Shown in pieces: positions 54,085-62,409 of a DNA stretch of 64,000 bases. This stretch comes from Burkholderia glumae LMG 2196 = ATCC 33617 (GTDB lineage Bacteria > Pseudomonadota > Gammaproteobacteria > Burkholderiales > Burkholderiaceae), in NCBI RefSeq assembly GCF_000960995.1, contig NZ_CP009434.1, forward strand, positions 2,294,001 to 2,358,000, read 5' to 3'. Numbering within the stretch: the first letter of the stretch is position 1; every line of letters starts with the position of its first letter. Position numbers and translations under genes: made by a program. The notes under the pieces were generated by a model. It saw only the letters and a program-made list of their open reading frames with translations, was not told the DNA's origin and ran no database searches.

Positions 54085-54375
54085 TCAGGCGTCGCCGTCG
54101 CGCACCGACGACGGGTGCCGGCACAGCGGCATGACCGAGATCGTCATGTAAGGGAACAGCGGCAGCGCGGTGAGCAGTTCGTGCAGCTCGGCATTGCTCT
54201 CGACGTCGAACACGCTGACGTTCGCGTATTCGCCGACGATACGCCAGATGTGGCGCCACTTGCCGCTGCGCTGCAGCTCCTGGGAATAGGCCTTCTCGCG
54301 CAGCTTGATCGCGTCGGCGACGTCGGCGGGCAGGTCGGCCGGCAGATTGACGTCCATGCGCACGTGGAAAAGCAT
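54085..54375 (-). CDS. catC: Muconolactone delta-isomerase
   Basis: This 96-residue protein matches CatC in length and sequence (MLFHVRMDVNLP at the start, KWRHIWRIVGEYANVSVFDV, LPLFPYM). It converts muconolactone to beta-ketoadipate enol-lactone and forms a decamer in known examples. It lies between catB (27 bp before) and catA (44 bp after) on the same strand. Confidence 0.95.
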   Translation of the reverse strand: MLFHVRMDVNLPADLPADVADAIKLREKAYSQELQRSGKWRHIWRIVGEYANVSVFDVESNAELHELLTALPLFPYMTISVMPLCRHPSSVRDGDA

Positions 54376-54402
54376 CTCGGGGTTCCTTTCGATCGATGGG
54401 AA

Positions 54403-55566
54403 TCAACGGGTCACGCGGATCAGCCCGTCGCGCGTGAAGCGGCGCAGCTTGGCCTCGTCGAGCTCGATGCCGAGGCCGGGGCCGGCGGGCACGGTCAGCT
54501 CGAAATCGCGATAGTCGAGCGGCGTGGTGAGGATTTCCTCGGTGATGAGCAGCGGCCCGAACAGCTCGGTGCCCCACTGCAGATTCGCGAAGCTCGCGAA
54601 CAGCTGCGCCGAGGCGATCGTGCTGACGGCGCCCTCCAGCATGGTGCCGCCGTAGAGTTCGATGCCGGCCGCGTCGGCCACCGCCGCCACGCGCTGCGCC
54701 GCGAACAGGCCGCCGCTCTGCTCGATCTTAATCGCGAACACGTCGGCGCCGCCCTGCCGGGCGATCTCGAACGCGCTCTCGGGGCCTTGCAGGATCTCGT
54801 CGGCCATCAAGGCCACCGGGTAGCGGCGCGTCAGGCGCGCCAGCGCGGCGGGCGAGGCCACCGGCTGCTCGACCAGCTCGCAGCCCGCCTCGGCCAGTGC
54901 CGGGATCGCGCGGGCCGCCTGCGTCTCGCTCCAGGCCATGTTGACGTCCACCCGCACCGTGCCGCGCCCGTCCAGCGCCCGGCAGATCTCGGCCACGTGG
55001 CGCACGTCGGCCTCCACCGGCCTCGCGCCGATCTTCAGCTTGAAGACGCGATGGCGGCGAGCCTCGATCATCCGCTCGGCCTCCTCGATGTCGCGCGCGG
55101 TGTCGCCCGAGGCGAGCGTCCACGCCACCGGCAGCCGCTCGCGGCGGCGCCCGCCGAGCAGTTCGCTCAGGGGCACGCCCAGCCGCTTGCCTTGCGCGTC
55201 GAGCAGCGCCGTCTCCAGCGCGCTCTTGGCGAAGTGATTGACGCGCACCAGCTTGCCGAGGTGCGCCATCAGCGCCTGCACCTGCGTGGCGTCGCGGCCG
55301 ATCATGGCCGGCGCGAAATAGGCGTCGATCGCCAGCTTCATCGCCTCCGGGCTCTCCGGCCCGTAGGCCATGCCGGCGATGGTGGTGCCCTCGCCGATGC
55401 CGACCACGCCGTCGCTGCAGAACAGCTTCACCAGCATCAGGGTTTGCCCGTGCATGGTGGCCACCGACAGCCGGTGCGGGCGGATCGTGGGCAGATCGAC
55501 GAGGCAGGTTTCGACGCGCTCGACGGTGGCGCGGGACGGGGCGGAGGCGGCGGTGGCGGAGTTCAT
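54403..55566 (-). CDS. catB: Muconate cycloisomerase
   Basis: This 387-residue enolase-superfamily enzyme converts cis,cis-muconate to muconolactone. Visible features are the N-terminal capping domain (SVATMHGQTLMLVKLFCSDG), the catalytic K-x-K in FKLKIGA, the metal ligand regions (VDVNMAW, ELVEQPV, LMADEILQ) and the C-terminal general acid region (GTMLEGAVSTIAS). It is first in catBCA; its promoter lies in the 123-bp gap to the divergent catR. Confidence 0.95.
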   Translation of the reverse strand: MNSATAASAPSRATVERVETCLVDLPTIRPHRLSVATMHGQTLMLVKLFCSDGVVGIGEGTTIAGMAYGPESPEAMKLAIDAYFAPAMIGRDATQVQALMAHLGKLVRVNHFAKSALETALLDAQGKRLGVPLSELLGGRRRERLPVAWTLASGDTARDIEEAERMIEARRHRVFKLKIGARPVEADVRHVAEICRALDGRGTVRVDVNMAWSETQAARAIPALAEAGCELVEQPVASPAALARLTRRYPVALMADEILQGPESAFEIARQGGADVFAIKIEQSGGLFAAQRVAAVADAAGIELYGGTMLEGAVSTIASAQLFASFANLQWGTELFGPLLITEEILTTPLDYRDFELTVPAGPGLGIELDEAKLRRFTRDGLIRVTR

Positions 55567-55623
55567 GGCATCGATTTATACGGGGCGCGGGCGCGGCGCG
55601 TCCAACACCTTTTTTATCCGGCA

Positions 55624-55642
55624 CGATACCTTTAAGATATCG
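55624..55642. promoter_or_regulatory. CatR/LysR-type binding site in the catB-catR gap
   Basis: CGATA (55624-55628) and TATCG (55638-55642) are exact inverted repeats. Inside, ATAC-N7-ATAT differs by one base from the CatR/BenM consensus ATAC-N7-GTAT. It lies 48 bp before the catR start and 58 bp before the catB start, suited to autoregulation and muconate-dependent activation of catB. Confidence 0.75.
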
Positions 55643-55689
55643 TCCGTCACATCCCCTCAACGCTCCGCCCCGCCCGCCGCCCGGCCGCC

Positions 55690-56571
55690 ATGGATCTTCG
55701 CCAGCTCCGCTATTTCGTCGCCGTCGCGCGCGAACGCAACTTCACGCGCGCCGCAGCGCAGCTGCACATCGCGCAACCGCCGCTGAGCCGCCAGATCCAG
55801 CTGCTCGAGGAGGAGCTCGGCGTACAACTGGTGATCCGCGACAGCCGTCCGGTGCAGCTGACCGACGCGGGCCGGCTGCTGCACGAGCAGGCGATCCAGA
55901 TCCTCGGACGCGTCGAGCAGACGCGCGAAGCCACGCGCCGCGTGGGCCTGCACCAGCGCGCCGTGCTGTCGATCGGCTTCGTCGCCTCGACGCTCTACGG
56001 CCACCTGCCGGCGCTGCTGAAGATGCTGCGCACGCGCGCGCCGGAACTCGAGATCCGGATGGTGGAGCTGATGTCGGTCGAGCAGCTCGACGCGCTGAAG
56101 GCGGGCCGCATCGATCTCGGCTTCGGGCGCGTGCGCCACAGCGATCCGGGCGTGGCCGGCATCGTGATCCAGGAGGAGCGGCTTGCGGTGGCGGTGCCGA
56201 AATCCTCGCCGCTGGCCGGCAGCGCGGCGCCGCTGCCGATCGGTCTGCTGGCCGGGCAGCGGCTGATCGTCTATCCGAAGGAGCCGCGCCCCGGCTTCGC
56301 CGACCAGGTGCTCGACGCGCTGCACGGCCACGACGTGGCGCTCGACGAGGTGCTCGAAGTACGCGAGATCCAGACCGCACTCGGGCTGGTGGCCGCCGAA
56401 TTCGGCGTCTGCCTGATCCCCGCCTCGGCGTGCCAGATGCGCCACGATCTCGACTACCGGCTGATCGACAGCGAGCGCGTGACCTCGCCGGTGATCCTCA
56501 ATTACCGGCTCAACGACCGCTCGCCCTACATCGCGCTGGTCGAGGCGCTGATCGAGGAAGTCTATCGGTAG
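55690..56571 (+). CDS. catR: CatR, LysR-type activator of catBCA
   Basis: This 293-residue LysR regulator has the N-terminal helix-turn-helix (LRQLRYFVAVARERNFTRAA, QPPLSRQIQLLEEELGVQL) and the two-lobed effector domain (from residue 90). It matches CatR/BenM-type proteins and stands divergent from catB. The known inducer of this group is cis,cis-muconate. The ATG at 55690 follows an unremarkable GGCCGCC leader. Confidence 0.92.
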   Translation: MDLRQLRYFVAVARERNFTRAAAQLHIAQPPLSRQIQLLEEELGVQLVIRDSRPVQLTDAGRLLHEQAIQILGRVEQTREATRRVGLHQRAVLSIGFVASTLYGHLPALLKMLRTRAPELEIRMVELMSVEQLDALKAGRIDLGFGRVRHSDPGVAGIVIQEERLAVAVPKSSPLAGSAAPLPIGLLAGQRLIVYPKEPRPGFADQVLDALHGHDVALDEVLEVREIQTALGLVAAEFGVCLIPASACQMRHDLDYRLIDSERVTSPVILNYRLNDRSPYIALVEALIEEVYR

Positions 56572-56586
56572 CGCGGGGCGGCGCGG

Positions 56587-56832
56587 CTAATGCAGCTTGC
56601 CGACCGCCTTCGACACCGCCGCCGGGGTCTCGTACTCGCCATCGGGAAGCTTCAGCAGCAGGTCGAGCACCGCATCGTCGGCGCTGCCGTCGCGCGCATG
56701 CTTGACCAGGTCGGCCTTGACGGCCGGATAAGCGACGCCCTTGAGGGCCTTCTGGAGGTCGATCGGGCTCGCGTGGCCGTCGTTCGACTCGCCGTGGCCC
56801 GCCTGACGCGGTTGGGAAGGTGAGGATGTCAT
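56587..56832 (-). CDS. Small DUF2795 protein
   Basis: This 81-residue protein has a disordered N-terminus (MTSSPSQPRQAGHGESNDGH) and a DUF2795 core (IDLQKALKGVAYPAVKADLV, ending YETPAAVSKAVGKLH), which resembles a small helical DNA-binding-like fold. ATG 56832 has AGGAGAG upstream. It is on the same strand as the stress-type genes up to 58722. The function is unknown. Confidence 0.82.
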   Translation of the reverse strand: MTSSPSQPRQAGHGESNDGHASPIDLQKALKGVAYPAVKADLVKHARDGSADDAVLDLLLKLPDGEYETPAAVSKAVGKLH

Positions 56833-56946
56833 GATGCGCTCTCCTGCGTAGATGGGGTGGGCCGGCCGCGGCGCGGACGCCACCGGGGCTGCGAGGTCGC
56901 GCGCGAGGCGGCGCGGCATCGCCACAACGGATGCATCGCTCGCGCC

Positions 56947-57654
56947 TCAGACCGTGCGGCGCGTCAGCATGGAACGAATGTTTCCGATCGCCTGCGCCGG
57001 GTTCAGGCCCTTCGGGCACACGCTCGCGCAGTTCATGATGGTGCGGCAGCGAAACAGCCGGTAGGGGTCCTCGAGATCGTCGAGCCGCGAGGCGGTGGCC
57101 TGGTCGCGCGAGTCGGCGATGAAGCGGTAGGCCTGCAGCAACCCGGCCGGCCCGACGAACTTGTCGGGATTCCACCAGTACGATGGGCATTGCGTCGAGC
57201 AGCAGGCGCAGAGAATGCATTCGTAGAGCCCGTCGAGCTGCTCGCGCTCCTCGGGCGACTGCGGCCGCTCCCGCTCGGGCGGCGGCGTGTCGTTGATGAG
57301 GTACGGGCGGATCGAGTGGTACTGGTTGAAAAAATCGGTCATGTCGACGATCAGGTCACGCACCACCGGCAGCCCCGGCAGCGGCCGCAGCGTGATCTCG
57401 GCCGGCAACTCGCGCAGGTTGGTCAGGCACGCGAGGCCGTTGCGGCCGTTGATGTTCATCGCATCGGACCCGCAGATGCCCTCGCGGCACGAACGCCGAT
57501 ACGCCAGCGTCTCGTCGAGCGCCTTCAGCCTGCCGAGCACGTCGAGCAGCATGCGCTCGCCCGCGGCCAGTTCGATCTCGTAGGTCTGCAGCCTCGGCCG
57601 CGCGTCGCGGTCGGGATCATAGCGGTACACATGCAGCACGCGGTGGTCGCTCAT
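56947..57654 (-). CDS. sdhB: Succinate dehydrogenase-type iron-sulfur subunit, stand-alone copy
   Basis: This 235-residue protein has the full SdhB/FrdB iron-sulfur set. The plant-type 2Fe-2S domain shows CREGICGSDAMNINGRNG, and the C-terminal ferredoxin domain shows CILCACCSTQCPS and CRTIMNCASVCPKGLNP. It would pass electrons from a flavoprotein SdhA to quinone at the inner membrane. No sdhA, sdhC or sdhD lies nearby, so it is either an accessory copy for the main complex or part of another reductase. ATG 57654 is preceded by GGAGAC. The gene follows the 80-residue gene at 57946. Confidence 0.9.
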   Translation of the reverse strand: MSDHRVLHVYRYDPDRDARPRLQTYEIELAAGERMLLDVLGRLKALDETLAYRRSCREGICGSDAMNINGRNGLACLTNLRELPAEITLRPLPGLPVVRDLIVDMTDFFNQYHSIRPYLINDTPPPERERPQSPEEREQLDGLYECILCACCSTQCPSYWWNPDKFVGPAGLLQAYRFIADSRDQATASRLDDLEDPYRLFRCRTIMNCASVCPKGLNPAQAIGNIRSMLTRRTV

Positions 57655-57703
57655 AGTCGTGTCTCCGGTTCGCGGCGCCCGTGCGGGCTCGGGCATGACC
57701 GGC

Positions 57704-57946
57704 TCATTCGAAGGCCTCGCCGTGGTCGATGACATAGCGCCCGCGCTCGAGGCCGTCGCGCACCGCCTCGGCCGCCGTCTGCCATTGCGGGCCGCCCGGC
57801 TCCGGCATCGGGCAATCGACGGGGCGGCCGTCGCGATACATCGCGATCTCGGGCAGCCAGCCGCCGCGCGCGTTGCGCCGCGCGCCGACCTGGATTTCAT
57901 GGCCACGATAGAGCTCGGTGGTCGGGGGATGGGTCGCTTCCTGCAC
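57704..57946 (-). CDS. Small conserved protein, 80 residues (possibly DUF6566)
   Basis: The GTG at 57946 stands behind a near-ideal AGGAGGCAAC ribosome site, which fixes the start. The protein reads ELYRGHEIQVGARRNARGGW, then LPEIAMYRDGRPVD, and ends DGLERGRYVIDHGEAFE, a compact beta-beta-alpha pattern. It resembles the small DUF6566 family I recall from Burkholderia; this is a tentative match. It lies 49 bp upstream of the sdhB-like gene and probably shares its transcript. Confidence 0.65.
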   Translation of the reverse strand: MQEATHPPTTELYRGHEIQVGARRNARGGWLPEIAMYRDGRPVDCPMPEPGGPQWQTAAEAVRDGLERGRYVIDHGEAFE

Positions 57947-58224
57947 GTTGCCTCCTGATGGTCGGAAATACGCGCCGCGCGCAAGCGCCGGCAGCCGCCA
58001 ACTCGGTGATGCATCGCCCATGCCCGGCGGTGCGCCCCGCGTGGCCGCGCGCACTGCGTCGCGCTGCATGCCCGCGCTGCAAGGATTGAAAATCGGCACC
58101 GGTACGCCTACGCGGACGAACGGCCGCGGCCGTGGACATGACGGCCGCCACCGGCGCCGAAGCCGCGCGCAGCCGGCCGCGCGCGACGGCGCGACCAACC
58201 GGTTCAGCGCGGCGGCGCCGCGCT

Positions 58225-58722
58225 TCATCGGCCGGCCGCCTTCGCGTTGCCGGCCTGCTCGGCAAACTCCGTGAGCTTCAGATCGGTGGCCTTTTCCTCT
58301 TCGAGCGTTTGCGCCAGCAGCTTGACGGCCGGCTCCAGGCCCAGTTGCTTGCCGATCGCGCAGAGGCTGCCGTATGCGGCGATCTCGTAGTGCTCGACCT
58401 TCTGCGCCGCCGCCACCAGGCCGGCATCGAGCACCGGCCCCTTCTCGATCTCGTCGATCAGTTCCTCGCCTTCCTCGATCAGCCCCTCCATGGCCACGCA
58501 TTTGATGCGCTTGAGCCGCAGCCCGCAGGTCTCCACCACCTGGTCGATGCGCTCGACCTGGCCGCGCGTCTCCTCGAGATGGGCGTTGAATGCCTCGCCG
58601 AGCTTCGGATCGGAAGCGGAGCGGGCCAGCTTGCCGAGCGCGCGCGTCAGCTGTTTCTCCGCGCTGTAGATATCGGACAGCATGTGGACGAACAAATCGT
58701 CGACGGTTTTTCGTTGTGCCAT
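58225..58722 (-). CDS. YciE-type ferritin-like protein (DUF892)
   Basis: This 165-residue four-helix protein of the DUF892/YciE family shows DLFVHMLSDIYSAEKQLTRAL at residues 9-29 and a second helix pair with EHYEIAAYGSLCAIG, where the paired Glu and His residues could hold a di-iron site. AGGAGTC lies before ATG 58722. Family members are induced in stationary phase and osmotic or oxidative stress. It is divergent from the alcohol dehydrogenase gene at 59016. Confidence 0.88.
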   Translation of the reverse strand: MAQRKTVDDLFVHMLSDIYSAEKQLTRALGKLARSASDPKLGEAFNAHLEETRGQVERIDQVVETCGLRLKRIKCVAMEGLIEEGEELIDEIEKGPVLDAGLVAAAQKVEHYEIAAYGSLCAIGKQLGLEPAVKLLAQTLEEEKATDLKLTEFAEQAGNAKAAGR

Positions 58723-59015
58723 GACTGACTCCTGTTTCGGGTGGGTGGAGTCTCCCATGCTGCAACGGCCGTACCCGAGCCGCGCCCCGTGCGCCGCACG
58801 GCATGCCGCGGCAAGGACCGGCCGCGCCGGCCGCCCGACGGGCGCTTTTTTCGCGCCTGGAAATTTTGCATCGCTTAACGATCGGCATCGCGCGGCTCGT
58901 GCAGCGGCTGACAGCTGCGCCGCCAGCGAAAGGCGGCCGCGGGCGGAACGCCGCTTGCGCAACCGCACGGCGGACGGCGACCGCCGCTCTGCCCGCCCCT
59001 TCCGGAGAAACGACG

Positions 59016-60181
59016 ATGAGAGCACTACGATGGCATGGCAAGCACGACATTCGTTGCGATACGGTACCGGACCCGGTCATCGAGGACGGACGGGACGCGA
59101 TCGTGCGCGTCTCCACCTGCGCGATCTGCGGCTCGGATCTGCACCTGTTCGACGGCCTGATGCCGGGCATGAAGCATGGCGACATCATGGGCCATGAATT
59201 CATGGGCGAAGTGGTCGAGCTCGGCAAGGAAAACCGGACCCTGCGGCTCGGCCAGCGCGTGGTCGTGCCGTTTACGATCTTCTGCGGCGAATGCGACCAG
59301 TGCCGGCGCGGCAATTTCTCGGTCTGCGAGCGCAGCAACCGCAATCGCGACCAGGCGAGCAAGCTGTTCGGGCACACCACGGCCGGCCTGTTCGGCTATT
59401 CGCACCTCACGGGCGGCTATCCCGGCGGGCAGGCCGAATATGTGCGCGTGCCGTTGGCCGACACCACCCACATTCCGGTGCCCGACGGCCTCGCCGACGA
59501 ACAGGCCCTGTTCCTCGGCGACATCCTGCCGACCGGCTGGCAGGCCGCCGTCAATTGCGATATCGAGCCCACCGATACGGTGGCGATATGGGGCGCCGGG
59601 CCGGTCGGGCAGATGGCGATTCGCAGCGCCGTGTTGCTCGGGGCGCAGCAGGTGATCGCGATCGACCGCGTGCCGGAGCGGCTCGAGATGGCGCGCCAGG
59701 GCGGCGCGGTCACGATCGATTTCGATCACGACAGCGTGTTGGAGCGCCTGAACGAGCTGACGGCCGGCCGGGGTCCGGAAAAATGCATCGATGCGGTCGG
59801 CATGGAATCGCATGCGACCCGCTCGCTGGACGCGATGTACGACCGCGTCAAGCAGGCCGTGATGCTCGAAACCGATCGCCCGCACGTGCTGCGCGAGATG
59901 ATCTACGTCTGCCGGCCGGCATCCTCTCGATACCGGGCGTCTATGGCGGCGTGCTCGACAAGATCCCGTTCGGCGCCGCGATGAACAAGGGGCTGACGTG
60001 GCGCATGGGGCAGACGCACGTGAAACGCTGGAGCGGCGACCTGCTGGCGCGCATCGAGCGCGGCCAGATCGATCCGTCGTTCGTGATCACGCATTCGGTC
60101 TCGCTCGAGGCCGGCCCGGGCATGTACGAGACGTTCCGCGACAAGCGCGACGGCTGCGTCAAGGTGGTGATGAAGCCCTGA
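59016..60181 (+). pseudogene. Zinc-dependent alcohol dehydrogenase, broken by a one-base deletion near 59920
   Basis: The first 301 codons from ATG 59016 (behind CCGGAGAAA) read as a zinc MDR dehydrogenase. Visible are the catalytic Cys and His (CAICGSDLHLFDG, MGHEF), the structural zinc cysteines (CGECDQCRRGNFSVC) and the NAD site GAGPVGQMA. After YVCRP near 59920 the sense continues one frame away (GILSIPGVYGGVLDKIPFG) to TGA 60179-60181. Adding one G in the GCCGGCCGGC stretch (59918-59925) would restore one 388-residue protein. Either the gene is inactive or the base was lost in sequencing. The family includes glutathione-independent formaldehyde and other alcohol dehydrogenases. Confidence 0.8.
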
Positions 60182-60223
60182 AGCCGGCCCGGGCGGCGCG
60201 CGCGGCCACCGCGCGCCGGCGAT

Positions 60224-60424
60224 CTATTCGTCGGGTTCGAAACTGATCAGGTGATCGCTGCGGGCGATGCGCCCGCCTTCCACCCTCACCGTGCCGGCAT
60301 AGCGCACCCGCAGCCCGGCCGGGGCGCCGGGGGCCGAGCGCGCGCCGCCGGCCTGCTGCGGCGGCTCCGCCGCGCCGGTTTCCGGGCAATCCGCCTGGCA
60401 TGATGTCGGTTCGATGAACGGCAT
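60224..60424 (-). CDS. Small hypothetical protein, 66 residues
   Basis: ATG 60424 stands behind GGAGGAGCCC, a strong ribosome site. The product begins MPFIEPTSCQADCPETGAAE, has an Ala/Pro/Gly-rich middle and ends in a beta-like YAGTVRVEGGRIARSDHLIS. Two early cysteines (C-x3-C) could bind metal, but no family is recognised. It is convergent with the dehydrogenase remnant. Confidence 0.55.
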   Translation of the reverse strand: MPFIEPTSCQADCPETGAAEPPQQAGGARSAPGAPAGLRVRYAGTVRVEGGRIARSDHLISFEPDE

Positions 60425-60634
60425 GGGCTCCTCCGGATGAGCGCGACCTGGCGCGCGGGCAGCCTGTCCCGTCGCAATTTCCGGGCCCGGCCGCCCAAGG
60501 CGTCGCGCGCGGCCGCCGCGCCGATCGGCCCGGCCGGACACGCCATCCCGGGCTTGGGATTTTTTCCAAGCCGGGTAAAATGCCGCTGTTTTCTTGCTGC
60601 CTCCCCCAAAGCCGTCGTCTCAACCAGAAAAACC

Positions 60635-61837
60635 ATGGCCATGCGATACCGGAAAATTGCGCTCCGCGGAGTCGCGCCGCTTTGTCTCGGCGCGCTGGTC
60701 GCGATCGTACTGGGCCGTCCGGGCATCGCGCGGGCCGACTGCATCGACGAGGCCGCCGCGTTCCAGCACGTGAACGTGGGCCTGATGCGTGCGATCGCGC
60801 AGGTCGAATCGGGCACCCGCACCAACGTGATCAACCCGAACAGCAACGGCACGTTCGACATCGGCCTGATGCAGATAAACAGTTCGTGGCTGCCGCGCCT
60901 CGCGCGCGAGGGCATCACCGAGCAGAGCCTGTTCGATCCCTGCACCAACGCCTATGTCGGCGCCTGGATCCTCTCCGAAAACATTCGCCAATTCGGACCG
61001 ACCTGGAACGCGATCGGCGCGTACAACGCGAGCGCGCCCGACAAGCGGCTCGCCTACGCACGCAAGGTCTACGACGCGGCCCAGTCGATCATCAGCACAG
61101 CGGACTCCCCGATGCCCATTCTCCCGCCCTCCTTCATACCGCCGCAGACCTACAACCCGTTCGCGAGCCTCGAGGTCAACCAGGTCAGGCTGGCGGCGCC
61201 GCGGGCCGCGAACGCACCGGCGGCGGCTCCCGCCGGCGCGCCGCCGTCCCCGGCGATTTCAGCGGCGGCGCCCGGCCAGTACAACTTCGGCTGGGACATC
61301 AGCGGCGCGCCCGAGGTCAAACCGGTGCAGGTGTTCGACGATGGCAAGCGGATCTACGCGCAGTTCAGCGACATGAAGCGGGTGCCGGCGATCTTCGCCG
61401 ACACGCCGCACGGCCGCGCGGTGCTGCGCTGGGAATCGCAGCCGCCCTATGCGGTGATCTCGTCGCTCGAGCCTTCGCTGATCTTCCAGCTCGGCGGCGC
61501 CGAGGCCAAGGCCCAGCGCCGGCCGAACAACGCGCCGCTGCCGCCGGGCATGCAGGCGGCGGCCTCCGCCGCGGCCGCGGCCGGCGCCGCGGCGTCGAAG
61601 TCGCGCGGCGCCGGGGCGGTGGGCACCGATGCGCTCTGGTACGTGTCGACCCCGACGACGGTGCCGGGGCCGACGAAGCTGCCCAACGTCGAGTCACCGG
61701 CCAATTCAGCCGCCACGTTCGCCACGGCGCAGACCGGGCCGGCGCCGGCAGCCGCGCCCGCCGCCCCGGCGCCCGCCAGGAAGTCGGCCGCCGATGCGCG
61801 CAACAGCACCAGCGCGCTCTGGTACCTGACGAAATAG
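60635..61837 (+). CDS. Lytic transglycosylase fused to a VirB9/TrbG-like domain
   Basis: This 400-residue exported protein has a Sec signal (MAMRYRKIALRGVAPLCLG, cleavage after ARA before DC). An SLT/IagB-type transglycosylase domain follows (residues about 35-165: catalytic Glu in AIAQVESG, GLMQINSSWL, YVGAWILSENI, AIGAYNAS). Residues about 215-300 (YNFGWDISGA, VQVFDDGKRIYAQFS, PAIFADTPHGRAVLRW) match the C-terminal domain of VirB9/TrbG/CagX. The tail is Ala/Pro-rich and ends ALWYLTK. IagB-type enzymes open peptidoglycan for secretion machines; VirB9 is an outer-membrane core part of type IV secretion. No other secretion gene is adjacent. ATG 60635 (or 60641) is the likely start. Confidence 0.8.
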   Translation: MAMRYRKIALRGVAPLCLGALVAIVLGRPGIARADCIDEAAAFQHVNVGLMRAIAQVESGTRTNVINPNSNGTFDIGLMQINSSWLPRLAREGITEQSLFDPCTNAYVGAWILSENIRQFGPTWNAIGAYNASAPDKRLAYARKVYDAAQSIISTADSPMPILPPSFIPPQTYNPFASLEVNQVRLAAPRAANAPAAAPAGAPPSPAISAAAPGQYNFGWDISGAPEVKPVQVFDDGKRIYAQFSDMKRVPAIFADTPHGRAVLRWESQPPYAVISSLEPSLIFQLGGAEAKAQRRPNNAPLPPGMQAAASAAAAAGAAASKSRGAGAVGTDALWYVSTPTTVPGPTKLPNVESPANSAATFATAQTGPAPAAAPAAPAPARKSAADARNSTSALWYLTK

Positions 61838-61997
61838 CATTTCCCCCGCCCCTCCCCCGCCACACCCACCACCCCACCCCCACCCCACACGCGCCGCCAC
61901 GCGCGGCGCCGCGGCGGCGGCGCCGTGCCGATGCCCGCTGCCGCGCGGTCGACAACGGCCGTCGTTTTCTTTGCCGCGCGATGTCTTTTATTTATGT

Positions 61998-62010
61998 GAC
62001 ATCGTATGAC
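61998..62010. promoter_or_regulatory. Operator candidate GACATCGTATGAC
   Basis: The site matches the 13-bp pattern G(A/T)CATCGTATG(A/T)C exactly, as do the sites at 44316-44328 and 44527-44539 before the other GH28 gene. It lies 400 bp before the GH28 start at 62410. Confidence 0.65.
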
Positions 62011-62182
62011 CAAATCGCTATGATCAAAATCATCCGGAGCAGGCGTGGTTTCCGCGCTTCGCGCCAAAAGCGCTGCACAACCATTCAAGAATCGCGAATA
62101 GCACCTGAAATTATTCGTTCATTGGAGAGACACGGAAATCCGGTAGCTTGTCGTTCGACTACCGGGAACCTCAGGTCGTAAC

Positions 62183-62195
62183 GACGTCCTATGAC
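62183..62195. promoter_or_regulatory. Weaker operator candidate GACGTCCTATGAC
   Basis: It agrees with GACATCGTATGAC at 11 of 13 positions and lies 215 bp before the GH28 start. On its own it would be unconvincing; it gains weight from the better copy 185 bp upstream. Confidence 0.4.
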
Positions 62196-62409
62196 AAGAA
62201 TCGATGCGCCGCCCGAATGACGCCAACGGCGAGGAGACCGCCGTGAGCGCGGCCCATTCGACGCAGGAACGCTTGGTGGCGGCAGCCTGACGATCAGGAT
62301 CACTGATCAAGCACCGGGCACGCGCCGCCCGGCTGCCGCGCCTCGCGCGACGGCCGGCGGCGGGAGCCGAATCCGCTTTCCCCTTCCCCACTCGACAGCA
62401 AGGAACGAC

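Larger units (their letters stand above)
61838..62409. other. Regulatory region of the second polygalacturonase gene
   Basis: These 572 bases have no supportable gene. After a C-rich stretch (61850-61890) the sequence becomes AT-richer (61970-62200) and holds two palindrome copies of the type found before the first polygalacturonase gene. Some promoter between 61980 and 62300 is likely. Confidence 0.55.

Noticed and set aside
58841..58857. Hairpin-like GGCGC-TTTTTT-containing stretch near the DUF892/dehydrogenase gap
   Set aside because: The T-run is inside the loop, not after the stem, and the stem is only 5 bp, so it is not a terminator.
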